Under the pieces are notes generated by a model. The model was not told where the DNA came from. It ran no database searches and saw only the letters and a list, made by a program, of their open reading frames with translations. DNA of 64,000 nucleotides, from positions 558,001 to 622,000 of the forward strand of contig CAVSCF010000005.1 in assembly GCA_963726405.1 (NCBI GenBank), in the 5' to 3' direction. Within the stretch, counting starts at the first letter, position 1. Each line of letters begins with the position of its first letter. The stretch comes from JAOUJD01 sp963726405 (GTDB lineage: Bacteria > Pseudomonadota > Gammaproteobacteria > Burkholderiales > Burkholderiaceae_F). Both the position numbers and the translations under genes were made by a program. Shown in pieces: positions 9,248 through 17,039 of this stretch.

Positions 9248-9967
9248 ATGAACCCGACGACAGCCTCGACGGTGGGCGCCTATCTGCGCGATCTGCCGCC
9301 GGACCGTCGCGTGGCGATGGCCCGCCTGTGCAGCATGATCCGCCGCTCCGCGCGCGGAGTCCGCGAAAGCATGCGGTACGGTCTGGCGTTCTACGAACTG
9401 GACGGGCCGCTGTTCGCCCTCGAGTCCGGTCGCCGGCACATGTCGCTCTACGTGGCAGAGAAAGATGTCGTCCTGAAGCACAAGGATGCCCTCACTGGCG
9501 TCAATGCCGCCAAGAGCTTCATCAAGTTCTCCGACCTCAACCGCCTTCCGCTCGACGTCGTCGAGAAGATCGTGCGCGATTCGGTGGCCGCCCGGCGCCA
9601 GCGCGTGTCGCAAGGGACCGTGCCCACGCAGGCCGAACTGCTCAAGCTGTGGGACATCAACGAGGAAGCCGCGGCGCCCCCGGCGACCACGGTCAAGTTG
9701 CCGGCGACCAAGCCCGCCGCCACGATGACCGACGCCATCAACGCCATGGCCAGCACCATGCGCGAGGCCATGTACGCGGCGATCGACATCGCGACGGGCA
9801 CCGTGCCGCCCGCCAAGGGCAGTGCCGCCAGGAAGGCTCCGGCCAAGAAGGCCGCGAGCAAGACGACGGCGAAGCCGGCTGGAAAGAAAGCGGCGAAGAA
9901 GTCGCCGGGCAAGGCGGCACCCGCGAAAAAGTCCGCAAAGAAAGCCGCGCCGGCCCGACGCAAGTAA
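9248..9967 (+). CDS. DUF1801 domain protein with a histone H1-like Lys/Ala C-terminal tail
   Basis: 239 residues. Residues 1-120 form a DUF1801 (YdhG-like) domain: RRSARGVRESMRYGLAFYEL, RRHMSLYV and the FSDLNRLPLDVVEKIVRDSV end. About residues 175-239 are a low-complexity Lys/Ala/Pro tail made of KKAA, AKKA and KPAGKKAAKK blocks, much like bacterial H1-like proteins and Lys-rich nucleoid proteins. The tail should bind nucleic acid or other polyanions; the enzyme-like head has no defined function. The ATG follows a GGAGG ribosome-binding site by 7 bases. The combination is the odd feature; cytoplasmic location is inferred from the lack of a signal peptide. Confidence 0.8.
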   Translation: MNPTTASTVGAYLRDLPPDRRVAMARLCSMIRRSARGVRESMRYGLAFYELDGPLFALESGRRHMSLYVAEKDVVLKHKDALTGVNAAKSFIKFSDLNRLPLDVVEKIVRDSVAARRQRVSQGTVPTQAELLKLWDINEEAAAPPATTVKLPATKPAATMTDAINAMASTMREAMYAAIDIATGTVPPAKGSAARKAPAKKAASKTTAKPAGKKAAKKSPGKAAPAKKSAKKAAPARRK

Positions 9968-9986
9968 CCCGCACGGCGACACTCGG

Positions 9987-10006
9987 CGGCGCCCCACCGG
10001 GCGCCG
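9987..10006. terminator. Hairpin between convergent genes
   Basis: A perfect 8-base stem CGGCGCCC / GGGCGCCG with loop CACC lies between the convergent DUF1801 and ligase genes. There is no clear T-run (CTGTCGTTT follows), so it may act as a bidirectional pause or terminator. Confidence 0.45.
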
Positions 10007-10029
10007 CTGTCGTTTCCGGGGAGCCTCGC

Positions 10030-11259
10030 TCAGTACGTCCGGGTGTCCTCGATCACCTTGCCGTCGTTCGGTAGCGAACCGGGAGCGAGAAACTCCACGG
10101 ACCCGCCGAGTTTCATCACCGCACGCAGGGATTCGCCGACGGCCTGCTTCAGCCCGGCATCGGACGCGGGCGACTCCGCTTTCAACGTCATCGCGTCGGT
10201 TTCGCCCACGCGCGTCACCACGAGCCGCAGGCGACCCAGTTCCTGATGCCTGCGCGCGATCTCCGCGACCTGTTCCGGACGCACGAACATCCCTTTCACC
10301 TTGGCCGTCTGGTCCGCCCGTCCCATCCAGCCCTTGATCCGCGTGTTCGTACGGCCGCAAGGCGACGGGCCGGACAGGATGGCCGACAGGTCACCGAGCG
10401 CCAGCCGGATCCAGGGGTGATGCGGGTCGAACGAGGTGACGACGACTTCGCCAACCTCGCCATCCGGCACGACGTCGCCTGTGCCTGGCCGGACGATTTC
10501 CACCAGCACATCCTCGTTGACGACCAGCCCGTCGCGCGCCGGGCTCTCATAGGCGATGACACCCACGTCCGCCGTGGCGTAGAGCTGATAGGCGTCGATG
10601 CCGCGCGAGCGGAACTCGGCCTGCAGGGACGGCGGAAACGCAGCGCCGGACACGACGGCTCTCGTGATGGACGACGCGTCGCGCCCCGCCGTGCGCGCGG
10701 CGTCGAGCAGGATCTTCAGGAAGTCCGGAGTCCCGGTGTACGCCGTCGGACGCAGATGCTCGATGATGTCGAGTTGCTGCTCTGTATTGCCCGGCCCGGC
10801 CGGGATGACCGTGCACCCGATCGAGCGCGCGGCACCGTCCATGATGAAACCGCCCGGGGTCAGGTGATACGAAAACGTGTTCAGCACGCGGTCGCCTCCC
10901 CGGAAGCCGGCGGCGAACAAGCCGCGCGCCGCATGCCATGGATCTTCCTGTCGCCCCTCCGGCTCGTAGATCGGCCCGGGGGAGGTGAACAGCCTGCCAA
11001 TCCGTTCCGGTTCCACTGCGATGAAGCCGCCGAACGGCGGCTCGGCCTTCTGCAACGCAGGCAGCGCTCCCTTGCGCATCACCGGCAGGCGCGCGAGCGC
11101 TGCACGGGAATTCACCTGCGTCGGATCAATGTCGCCGAGGTGCCGCTGCCAACCTGGCGACCTGAGCACCTTGGCGAGCAGCCCGGGCAGGTGACCCATG
11201 AGGTCGAGTTCGCGTTGCCGCGGGTCCCGCGTCTCGCGGTTGTCGAGATGATTTGTCAT
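10030..11259 (-). CDS. Phenylacetate-CoA ligase-like (PaaK-type) acyl-adenylate-forming enzyme
   Basis: 409 residues. It has the PaaK arrangement rather than that of long-chain acyl-CoA synthetases: LFTSPGPIYEPEG near residue 95, FSYHLTPGG, YTGTPDFLK, AYQLYATADVGVIAYES (the ATP-binding region, with YATADVG in place of the usual YGLSE), and the C-terminal GRADQTAKVKGMFVRPEQV with the swinging lysine region. It likely activates a carboxylic acid, probably aromatic, with ATP and CoA. It is the last gene of the liv cluster and lies downstream of livF and a small lipoprotein, which fits activation of an imported acid. The substrate cannot be read from the sequence. Confidence 0.8.
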   Translation of the reverse strand: MTNHLDNRETRDPRQRELDLMGHLPGLLAKVLRSPGWQRHLGDIDPTQVNSRAALARLPVMRKGALPALQKAEPPFGGFIAVEPERIGRLFTSPGPIYEPEGRQEDPWHAARGLFAAGFRGGDRVLNTFSYHLTPGGFIMDGAARSIGCTVIPAGPGNTEQQLDIIEHLRPTAYTGTPDFLKILLDAARTAGRDASSITRAVVSGAAFPPSLQAEFRSRGIDAYQLYATADVGVIAYESPARDGLVVNEDVLVEIVRPGTGDVVPDGEVGEVVVTSFDPHHPWIRLALGDLSAILSGPSPCGRTNTRIKGWMGRADQTAKVKGMFVRPEQVAEIARRHQELGRLRLVVTRVGETDAMTLKAESPASDAGLKQAVGESLRAVMKLGGSVEFLAPGSLPNDGKVIEDTRTY

Positions 11260-11279
11260 GCCGATTGCTCCGGACGCGG

Positions 11280-11471
11280 CTACTTCGCCGCGTTGTCGAG
11301 GTCCTGCCGTCGGCGCTCGGCGTCCTGCGCCGCCGCATCCAGCCTGGAATTCACGGGGTCGATGGTCGTCTGCCGGGTGGGCAGCGGGGTGGACCCCGCG
11401 CCGGGATCGGGGCGCGAGCACGCTGTCAGCGCCAGCATTGCACCGAGCAGTAGCCAGGGCGGCCCGACCAT
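11280..11471 (-). CDS. Small lipoprotein
   Basis: 63 residues with a short signal peptide and lipobox LTAC (Cys18), then a hydrophilic tail ending in an Arg/Asp/Ala-rich helix (RLDAAAQDAERRRQDLDNAAK). There is no recognisable family. It lies between livF (15-base gap) and the PaaK-like ligase (20-base gap) on the same strand, so it is probably part of the liv operon. No strong ribosome-binding site is seen. Confidence 0.6.
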   Translation of the reverse strand: MVGPPWLLLGAMLALTACSRPDPGAGSTPLPTRQTTIDPVNSRLDAAAQDAERRRQDLDNAAK

Positions 11472-11486
11472 CGCAGTGGCAGCCGG

Positions 11487-12308
11487 TCAGGCCAGCCAGC
11501 GCTTGCGCCGCTTGTAGAACTTCGCGTCGCGGAAGCTCTTGCGGCCCGCCTTCGACACCCCGAGGTAGAACTCCTTCACGTCCTCGTTTTCGCGCAGCAC
11601 GCCCGCCTCGCCGTCCATCACGACCCGGCCGTTCTCGAGGATGTATCCGTAGTGGGCGTACTTGAGCGCAACGTTGGTGTTCTGTTCCGCCAGAAGGAAG
11701 GACACCCCCTCCTTGGCGTTCAGGTCGCGCACGATCGAGAAGATTTCGTCCACCACCTGCGGGGCGAGCCCCATCGAGGGTTCGTCGAGCAGGATCATCG
11801 ACGGCCGCGCCATCAGCGCGCGACCGATCGCGGTCATCTGCTGCTCGCCGCCCGACGTGTAGCCCGACTGGCTGGTGCGCCGCTGCTTGAGCCGCGGGAA
11901 GTAGGCATAAACCTTCTCGAGGTCCGCGGCGATCTCGGCGCGCGACTTGCCGCGGCCCGACGTGCCACGCGAGTACGCGCCGGTGAGCAGGTTCTCTTCG
12001 ACCGAAAGGTGGGCGAAGCAGCGGCGGCCTTCCATCACCTGGACAACGCCGCGCTTGACGAGCTCATAGGCGGTCAGATCCTCGATCTTCTCGCCTCGGA
12101 GTTCGATCGAGCCCTTGGTCACTTCGCCGCGTTCGGCGCGCAGCAGGTTCGACACCGCGCGCAGGGTCGTGGTCTTGCCGGCGCCGTTGGCGCCAAGCAG
12201 CGCGACGACGCTGCCCTCCGGCACGTTCAGGGAAACGCCCTTCAGCACGAGGATCACATGGTTGTAGATCACCTCGATGCCGTTGACGTTGAGCAGCGGT
12301 GCAGTCAC
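11487..12308 (-). CDS. livF: LivF-type ABC transporter ATP-binding protein
   Basis: 273 residues, longer than E. coli LivF (237) because of a basic C-terminal extension (from about residue 250: KAGRKSFRDAKFYKRRKRW). Walker A is GANGAGKTT, the signature region is SGYTSGGEQQMTAIGRALMA and Walker B is MILLDEPSMGLAP. It energises branched-chain amino acid or organic acid import with LivG and the permeases LivH/LivM. GTG start is chosen because GGAGAC lies just upstream. It is separated from the substrate-binding protein gene by an 80-base spacer containing two strong hairpins, so it is likely expressed at a lower level. Confidence 0.9.
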   Translation of the reverse strand: MTAPLLNVNGIEVIYNHVILVLKGVSLNVPEGSVVALLGANGAGKTTTLRAVSNLLRAERGEVTKGSIELRGEKIEDLTAYELVKRGVVQVMEGRRCFAHLSVEENLLTGAYSRGTSGRGKSRAEIAADLEKVYAYFPRLKQRRTSQSGYTSGGEQQMTAIGRALMARPSMILLDEPSMGLAPQVVDEIFSIVRDLNAKEGVSFLLAEQNTNVALKYAHYGYILENGRVVMDGEAGVLRENEDVKEFYLGVSKAGRKSFRDAKFYKRRKRWLA

Positions 12309-12321
12309 CGTCGTCTCCGTT

Positions 12322-12379
12322 GGTTGTGCAAAGCGCCCGCGACGGACGCTTTGCACAACCGGCCGCCATGCGGCCGGTT
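12322..12379 (-). promoter_or_regulatory. Two overlapping hairpins between the binding-protein gene and livF
   Basis: First hairpin: 14-base perfect stem (12322-12335 with 12347-12360; GGTTGTGCAAAGCG and its complement) and an 11-base loop. Second: 10-base perfect stem AACCGGCCGC / GCGGCCGGTT (12357-12366 with 12370-12379) with a 3-base loop. They share AACC at 12357-12360, so they cannot both form fully. There is no T-run, so mRNA stabilisation or partial termination is more likely than a simple terminator. Such structures often set the ratio of binding protein to transporter in ABC operons. Confidence 0.65.
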
Positions 12380-12388
12380 GGTCTTCGG

Positions 12389-13831
12389 TTACTTCTTGGC
12401 GGCCGGAGCCGGGGCCTTGGCCGGCGTCGCGGCAGGGGCGGCGGCAGGCGCCGCTTTGGCGGCAGCCGCTATCTCGGCCTCGCAGCTGCGACGGGTGATC
12501 TTCTTCTCCGCGGCGTAGCGCGTGGAGAACTCCTTGATCATCGGCTTGATGATCTGGGCGTCGGACTCGAACCAGTCGGACGAGAAGTTCCACTTGCTGC
12601 CGTCCCACGTGTGCACGCGCGCGAAGCGCGAACCCTCGTGATCGCGGCAGTTCGTGGCCAGCGGACGGATCACTCCGGTCAGCCCAAGCGCATCGATGCG
12701 CTTCTGGTCGATGTTGAGGTTCTCCAGCCCGTAGCGCACCTCCTCGCCGGTGAGCGGCCGCACGCCGTATCGCAGCTGCGCCTGGCGCACGCCTTCAACC
12801 GCAAACATCGCGCTGATCAGGCCACGCGTGTAGAGCACCTGGCCCACCTCTTCCGCCGGTCCGGTGCCCTGGCCCTTCGCGTGCAGGAGCTTCAGGATGT
12901 CCTCGTGCACCTTGGCGCGACCCGCGCCGTGCTGGAACGCCATTGCGTTGTAGCCCTTGGCATCGGCGCCGACCGGCAGGACGTCGGGTTCGGCACCGGA
13001 CCACCACCCGCCGTACATCTTGTCGCGCGGGAAGCCGGTGGCGACCGCCTCGCGGATCGCCGTGGAGTTCATCACGCCCCAGCCCCAGAGGATCACGTAG
13101 TCGGGGCGCAGCTGGCGGATCTGCAGCCAGGCGGCCTTCTGTTCCACGCCCGGGTGCGTGACGGGAATCGTCGTCAGCTGGAACCCGTGCAGCTTGGAGC
13201 GCTCGGTCAGCAACGGGATCGGCTCCTTGCCGTACGGCGAGTCGTGGTAGATCAGCGCGATCTTCTTGCCCTTGAGCTTGTCCAGGCCCCCGTTCTGCTT
13301 GCCGAGGTGCTGCACGAGCACGTCGGCCGCGGTCCAGTACGTGCCGGCCAGCGGGAAGTTCCAGGGGAAGACTTCGCCCTCGACCGATTCCGAACGCCCA
13401 TAGCCGGCGGTGATGATCGGGATCTTGTCGGTCGGCGCCTTGTCCGTGATGGCGAACGTCGCGCCGGTCGACAGCGGCTGGAAGACCGTCGCATTCGGCC
13501 GCGACTTCAGGCGCTCGTAGCACTCGACGCTCTTCGCGGTGTCATACGCCGTCTCGCACTCCTCGTACGTGATCTTGACGCCGTTGATGCCGCCCTGTGC
13601 GTTGATCAGCTTCAGGTAGTCGACATAGCCATTGGCCCACGGCGTGCCGTTCGGGCCGTAGGCCCCGGTGCGGTACACGAGAACCGGGAAGAACTGCTCG
13701 CCCTTGCCGGCGGCGGCCGCTCCCTTCTGTTGCGCGACTGCCGCGCCCGGCAGGGCGAGCGACGCGGCGGCGGCGATCGTGCCGATCGCCAGCGCAACGG
13801 CCCGTGCCTTCATTGCTAGCAAAGCTGCCAT
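12389..13831 (-). CDS. LivK-type periplasmic substrate-binding protein
   Basis: 480 residues. The signal peptide ends near AAVAQQ (about residue 34). The body (about 40-440) is a type I periplasmic binding protein of the Leu/Ile/Val or urea/aromatic-acid class: FFPVLVYRTGAYGPNGTPWANGYVDYLKLIN, YGRSESVEG, IALIYHDSPYGKEP and YVILWGWGVMNS. Residues of about 450-480 are a low-complexity Ala/Pro/Lys tail, which is unusual for this family. ATG follows AAGGAG by 7 bases. The flanking acyl-CoA ligases suggest an acid ligand rather than an amino acid; that is inference. Confidence 0.88.
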   Translation of the reverse strand: MAALLAMKARAVALAIGTIAAAASLALPGAAVAQQKGAAAAGKGEQFFPVLVYRTGAYGPNGTPWANGYVDYLKLINAQGGINGVKITYEECETAYDTAKSVECYERLKSRPNATVFQPLSTGATFAITDKAPTDKIPIITAGYGRSESVEGEVFPWNFPLAGTYWTAADVLVQHLGKQNGGLDKLKGKKIALIYHDSPYGKEPIPLLTERSKLHGFQLTTIPVTHPGVEQKAAWLQIRQLRPDYVILWGWGVMNSTAIREAVATGFPRDKMYGGWWSGAEPDVLPVGADAKGYNAMAFQHGAGRAKVHEDILKLLHAKGQGTGPAEEVGQVLYTRGLISAMFAVEGVRQAQLRYGVRPLTGEEVRYGLENLNIDQKRIDALGLTGVIRPLATNCRDHEGSRFARVHTWDGSKWNFSSDWFESDAQIIKPMIKEFSTRYAAEKKITRRSCEAEIAAAAKAAPAAAPAATPAKAPAPAAKK

Positions 13832-13897
13832 CGATGTCTCCTTAGGGTGTTGGGTCCAGCATTCAAAAAAAGTGGAAGCCGCTCCGCCCTGGACCTC

Positions 13898-14963
13898 TCA
13901 GTGCGGGAACGGCCAAAGCCGCATCTTTTCCTTGCCGATCGCCCAGAGCCGGGCCAGCCCGTGCGGTTCAGCGATCAGGAAGAAGACGATCAGGCTGCCG
14001 AAGATGATCAGTTCCAGGTGCGACGACAGCGCGACATCGACCTGGACGCCGAACATCCCGGGAATCTGGTTCAGCAAGATCGGCAGCAGCACGATGAACG
14101 CCGCGCCGAAGTACGCGCCGAGCAACGAGCCCATGCCGCCGATGATGATCATGAACAGCAGGTTGAGCGACATGTTGATGTTGAACGCCAGCGGCTCCCA
14201 GGCGCCCAGGTGGACAAACCCCCAGAGGGCGCCTGCCACGCCTGCATAGAAGGAGCTGACGGCGAATGCGCGTCAGCTTGGCGTAGAGCGGGCGGATGCC
14301 GATCACTTCCGCCGCGACGTCCATGTCGCGCATCGCCATCCAGCTGCGCCCGATGTGCCCGCGCACGAGGTTCTTGGCGGCGAGCGTCAGCACGACGGCG
14401 ATCGTCAGCACGAACAGGTACCGGTCCAGAGGCGACTCCATCGTCCAGCCGAACATCTCGATCGGCGCGGTAGACACGGAGCCGGACGGCGAGTAGTTCG
14501 TGAACCACTTCACGCGCGCGAACACCCAGTCGACGAAGAACTGCGCGGCGAGCGTGGCCACCGCGAGATACAGGCCCTTGATGCGCAGGCTCGGGATGCC
14601 GAACAGCACGCCGACGAGCGCCGCCATTGCGCCGGCGAGCACCAGCACGATCAGGAAGTTCAGCATCGGAAGCCGAACCACCAGGTTGTAGGCCGCGTAC
14701 GCGCCGATTGCCATGAAGGCCGCGGTGCCAAGCGAGATCTGGCCGCAGTAGCCGACGAGGATGTTCAGCCCGATCGCCGCGATCGTGAGGATCAGGAAGG
14801 GAATGATCAGCGCCCGCAACAGGTAGTCGCTCGCGAACGCCGGCAGCGCGAAGTACGCCACGGCAAGCAAGGCAAGCATGAACCACCGGTCCTGCACGAT
14901 CGGGAGGATCTGCTGGTCCTCGACGTAGCTCGTCTTGAACTGGCCGTTTTCGCGGTAGAGCAT
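13898..14963 (-). CDS. livM: LivM-type ABC transporter permease (with a +1 frameshift)
   Basis: Inner-membrane permease with about eight to nine hydrophobic segments. The N-terminal part (to IRPLYAKLT) is in one frame and the C-terminal part (from AGALWGFVHLGAWEPLAFN through LAEPHGLARLW) in another. The span is 3n+1, and removing one base near 14270 joins them as AKLT-AFAVSSFYAGVAGALWG, which is the conserved LivM sequence. Corrected length is about 354 residues, normal for the family. The EAA-like loop falls after the break, where GGMGSLLGAYFGAAFIV is intact. It lies 13 bases after livH. An assembly insertion is likelier than true inactivation, as the rest of the operon is intact. Confidence 0.88.
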
Positions 14964-14976
14964 GGTTGTCGTTCCC

Positions 14977-15993
14977 CTACACGCGATCGATGTGTTTTTC
15001 CCCGAACAACCCTTCGGGGCGAACCAGCAGGAACGCCAGGGCGAGCACGTAGGCGAACCAGTTCTCGATGCCGCCGCCGGCCAGGTCGAAGGCATTCACC
15101 GCGATCGGACTGAGGAAGACCTCCGCGAACTTCTCCCCGACGCCGATGATCAGGCCGCCGATGATCGCGCCGGGCACCGAGGTGAAACCACCCAGGATCA
15201 CGACAGGCAGCGCCTTCAGCGCGATCAGGGACAGGGAAAACTGCACGCCGAGCTTAGAGCCCCAGACCATTCCGGCCACGAGCGCGACGAAGCCTGCCAC
15301 GGTCCACACGATGACCCAGATGCGGTTCAGCGGAATACCGATCGACTGCGCGGCCTGGTGATCGTCAGCCACGGCGCGCAACGCGCGACCGGTCGACGTC
15401 TTCTGGAAGAAGACCGCGAGCGCAAGCACCAGCAGGGCGGCGACGGCCGCGGCGACGAAGTCCTCGGTGTTGATCAGGATTCCGCCCTCGAAGATGTTGT
15501 CGAGCACCATCACCGGCGTCTTTGGCAAGCCGGTCTCGATCCTGTAGATGTCGCTGCCCCACACCAGTTGGCCGAAGCCGTCGAGGAAATACGTGATGCC
15601 GAGCGTGGCCATGAGCAACACGACCGCGTCCTGGTTGACCAGGTGCCGCAGGACGAAGCGCTCCACCACCCAGGCGAAGACCGCCATGATCGCCACCGAC
15701 ACGACGAAGGCCACGGCGAGCGGCATGTGCTCGCTCAGGCGCGCCAGCGACAGTGCCGCGAACAGCACCATCGCCCCCTGCGCGAAATTGAAGACCCCGG
15801 ATGCCTTGAAGATCAGCACGAAGCCGAGCGCGACAAGCGAATAGAGCACGCCGGACATCAGCCCGCCGAGCAGCACCTCAAAGTAGAAACCGGGCGCGCT
15901 CATTCCGAGCACGAGCGGTGCGATGGCGCCGATCGTCACAGCGACGATCAGCGCGACGACCGGCCAGTTGCGTTGAAGCGTGGTCAATGTCAT
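14977..15993 (-). CDS. livH: LivH-type ABC transporter permease
   Basis: 338 residues, slightly longer than E. coli LivH. It has multiple membrane spans with the family motifs GLMSGVLYSLVALGFVLIFKASGVFNFAQGAM (residues about 43-75) and the cytoplasmic coupling region KALPVVILGGFTSVPGAIIGGL. The loop TSTGRALRAVADDHQAAQSIGI matches the LivH interaction loop. It forms the channel with LivM. It starts 1 base after the livG stop and precedes livM. Confidence 0.93.
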   Translation of the reverse strand: MTLTTLQRNWPVVALIVAVTIGAIAPLVLGMSAPGFYFEVLLGGLMSGVLYSLVALGFVLIFKASGVFNFAQGAMVLFAALSLARLSEHMPLAVAFVVSVAIMAVFAWVVERFVLRHLVNQDAVVLLMATLGITYFLDGFGQLVWGSDIYRIETGLPKTPVMVLDNIFEGGILINTEDFVAAAVAALLVLALAVFFQKTSTGRALRAVADDHQAAQSIGIPLNRIWVIVWTVAGFVALVAGMVWGSKLGVQFSLSLIALKALPVVILGGFTSVPGAIIGGLIIGVGEKFAEVFLSPIAVNAFDLAGGGIENWFAYVLALAFLLVRPEGLFGEKHIDRV

Positions 15994-15994
15994 T

Positions 15995-16780
15995 TCAGTG
16001 CGACACTCCGAGGTAGGCGTCGATTACCGCCTGGCTGCTGCGGACTTCGTCCGGCGTGCCGTCGCCGATCTTCTTGCCGTAGTCGAGCACCACGACGCGG
16101 TCCGAGATGTCCATGACAACACCCATGTCGTGCTCGATCAGGACGATCGTGGTGCCGAACTCGTCGTTGACGTCGAGGACGAAGCGGCACATGTCCTCCT
16201 TTTCCTCGAGGTTCATGCCTGCCATCGGCTCGTCAAGCAGCAGAAGCTTTGGCTCCATCGCCAGCGCCCGCCCGAGGTCGACACGCTTCTGAAGACCGTA
16301 CGGCAACCGGCCGACGGCCGTCTTCCGGTATGCCTGGATCTCCAGGAAGTCGATGATGTGCTCGACGAACTCGCGGTGACGCAGTTCCTCGCGCCGCGCG
16401 AACCCAAGATGGATGGCCTGCGAAAGGAGTCCGGTCCGCATCCGCAGGTTGCGACCGGTCATGATGTTGTCCAGCACGCTCATGCCCTTGAAGAGCGCGA
16501 GGCTCTGGAACGTGCGGCCGATTCCGCCCGCAGCGGCGTCGTGCGGATCCATCTGCTCGCGCACCTTGCCGAGGAACGTGATGCGGCCCTTCTGGGGCGT
16601 GTACACGCCGTTGACCACGTTCAGCATCGAGCTCTTGCCCGCGCCGTTCGGGCCGATGATGGCGCGGATTTCGTGTTCCCTGACGTTGAACGAGATGTCC
16701 TGGAGCGCCTTCACCCCGCCGAATGACAGGGATACGTCCGCCACCTCGAGGATCACCTCGCCGATCTTGCGCCCGCTCAT
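15995..16780 (-). CDS. livG: LivG-type ABC transporter ATP-binding protein
   Basis: 261 residues. Walker A GPNGAGKSS, Q-loop region IGRTFQSLALF, signature LPYGLQKRVDLGRALA (YGLQK replaces the usual SGGQ, as is common in LivG) and Walker B LLLLDEPMAGM followed by the EHDMGVVM switch histidine. It pairs with LivF. Its ATG overlaps the stop of the upstream small membrane protein gene (ATGA), so the two are translationally coupled. Confidence 0.92.
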   Translation of the reverse strand: MSGRKIGEVILEVADVSLSFGGVKALQDISFNVREHEIRAIIGPNGAGKSSMLNVVNGVYTPQKGRITFLGKVREQMDPHDAAAGGIGRTFQSLALFKGMSVLDNIMTGRNLRMRTGLLSQAIHLGFARREELRHREFVEHIIDFLEIQAYRKTAVGRLPYGLQKRVDLGRALAMEPKLLLLDEPMAGMNLEEKEDMCRFVLDVNDEFGTTIVLIEHDMGVVMDISDRVVVLDYGKKIGDGTPDEVRSSQAVIDAYLGVSH

Positions 16781-17028
16781 CGCGGCCCCTCGCTCTGATT
16801 GCCGCCCGGCGGCTCGCTCTTCATCGACCAGGCTGCATTCGCCGCCGGCTTGATCGGATCCTTGGGCTTTCCGGCCTTGCCCATCGCTTCGATGGCGAGA
16901 TAGAGGAAGACGAAGATCATCGCGAAGCCGGCGAGCGAGAGCAGCAGGTGTCCTGACGCGAGCGACCACGCCGCGAGCATCACGCCCGCCACGAGACAGA
17001 CGACGCCGAGCAGCACGCGCGGGCTCAT
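16777..17028 (-). CDS. Small two-helix membrane protein in the liv operon
   Basis: 83 residues with two hydrophobic segments (about 4-24 and 27-48) and a hydrophilic, Pro/Lys-rich C-terminus. No family recognised. It starts 11 bases after the ligase stop and overlaps livG by 4 bases, so it belongs to the operon. Its role in transport is unknown. Confidence 0.65.
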   Translation of the reverse strand: MSPRVLLGVVCLVAGVMLAAWSLASGHLLLSLAGFAMIFVFLYLAIEAMGKAGKPKDPIKPAANAAWSMKSEPPGGNQSEGPR

Positions 17029-17039
17029 CGCATCGGCCC

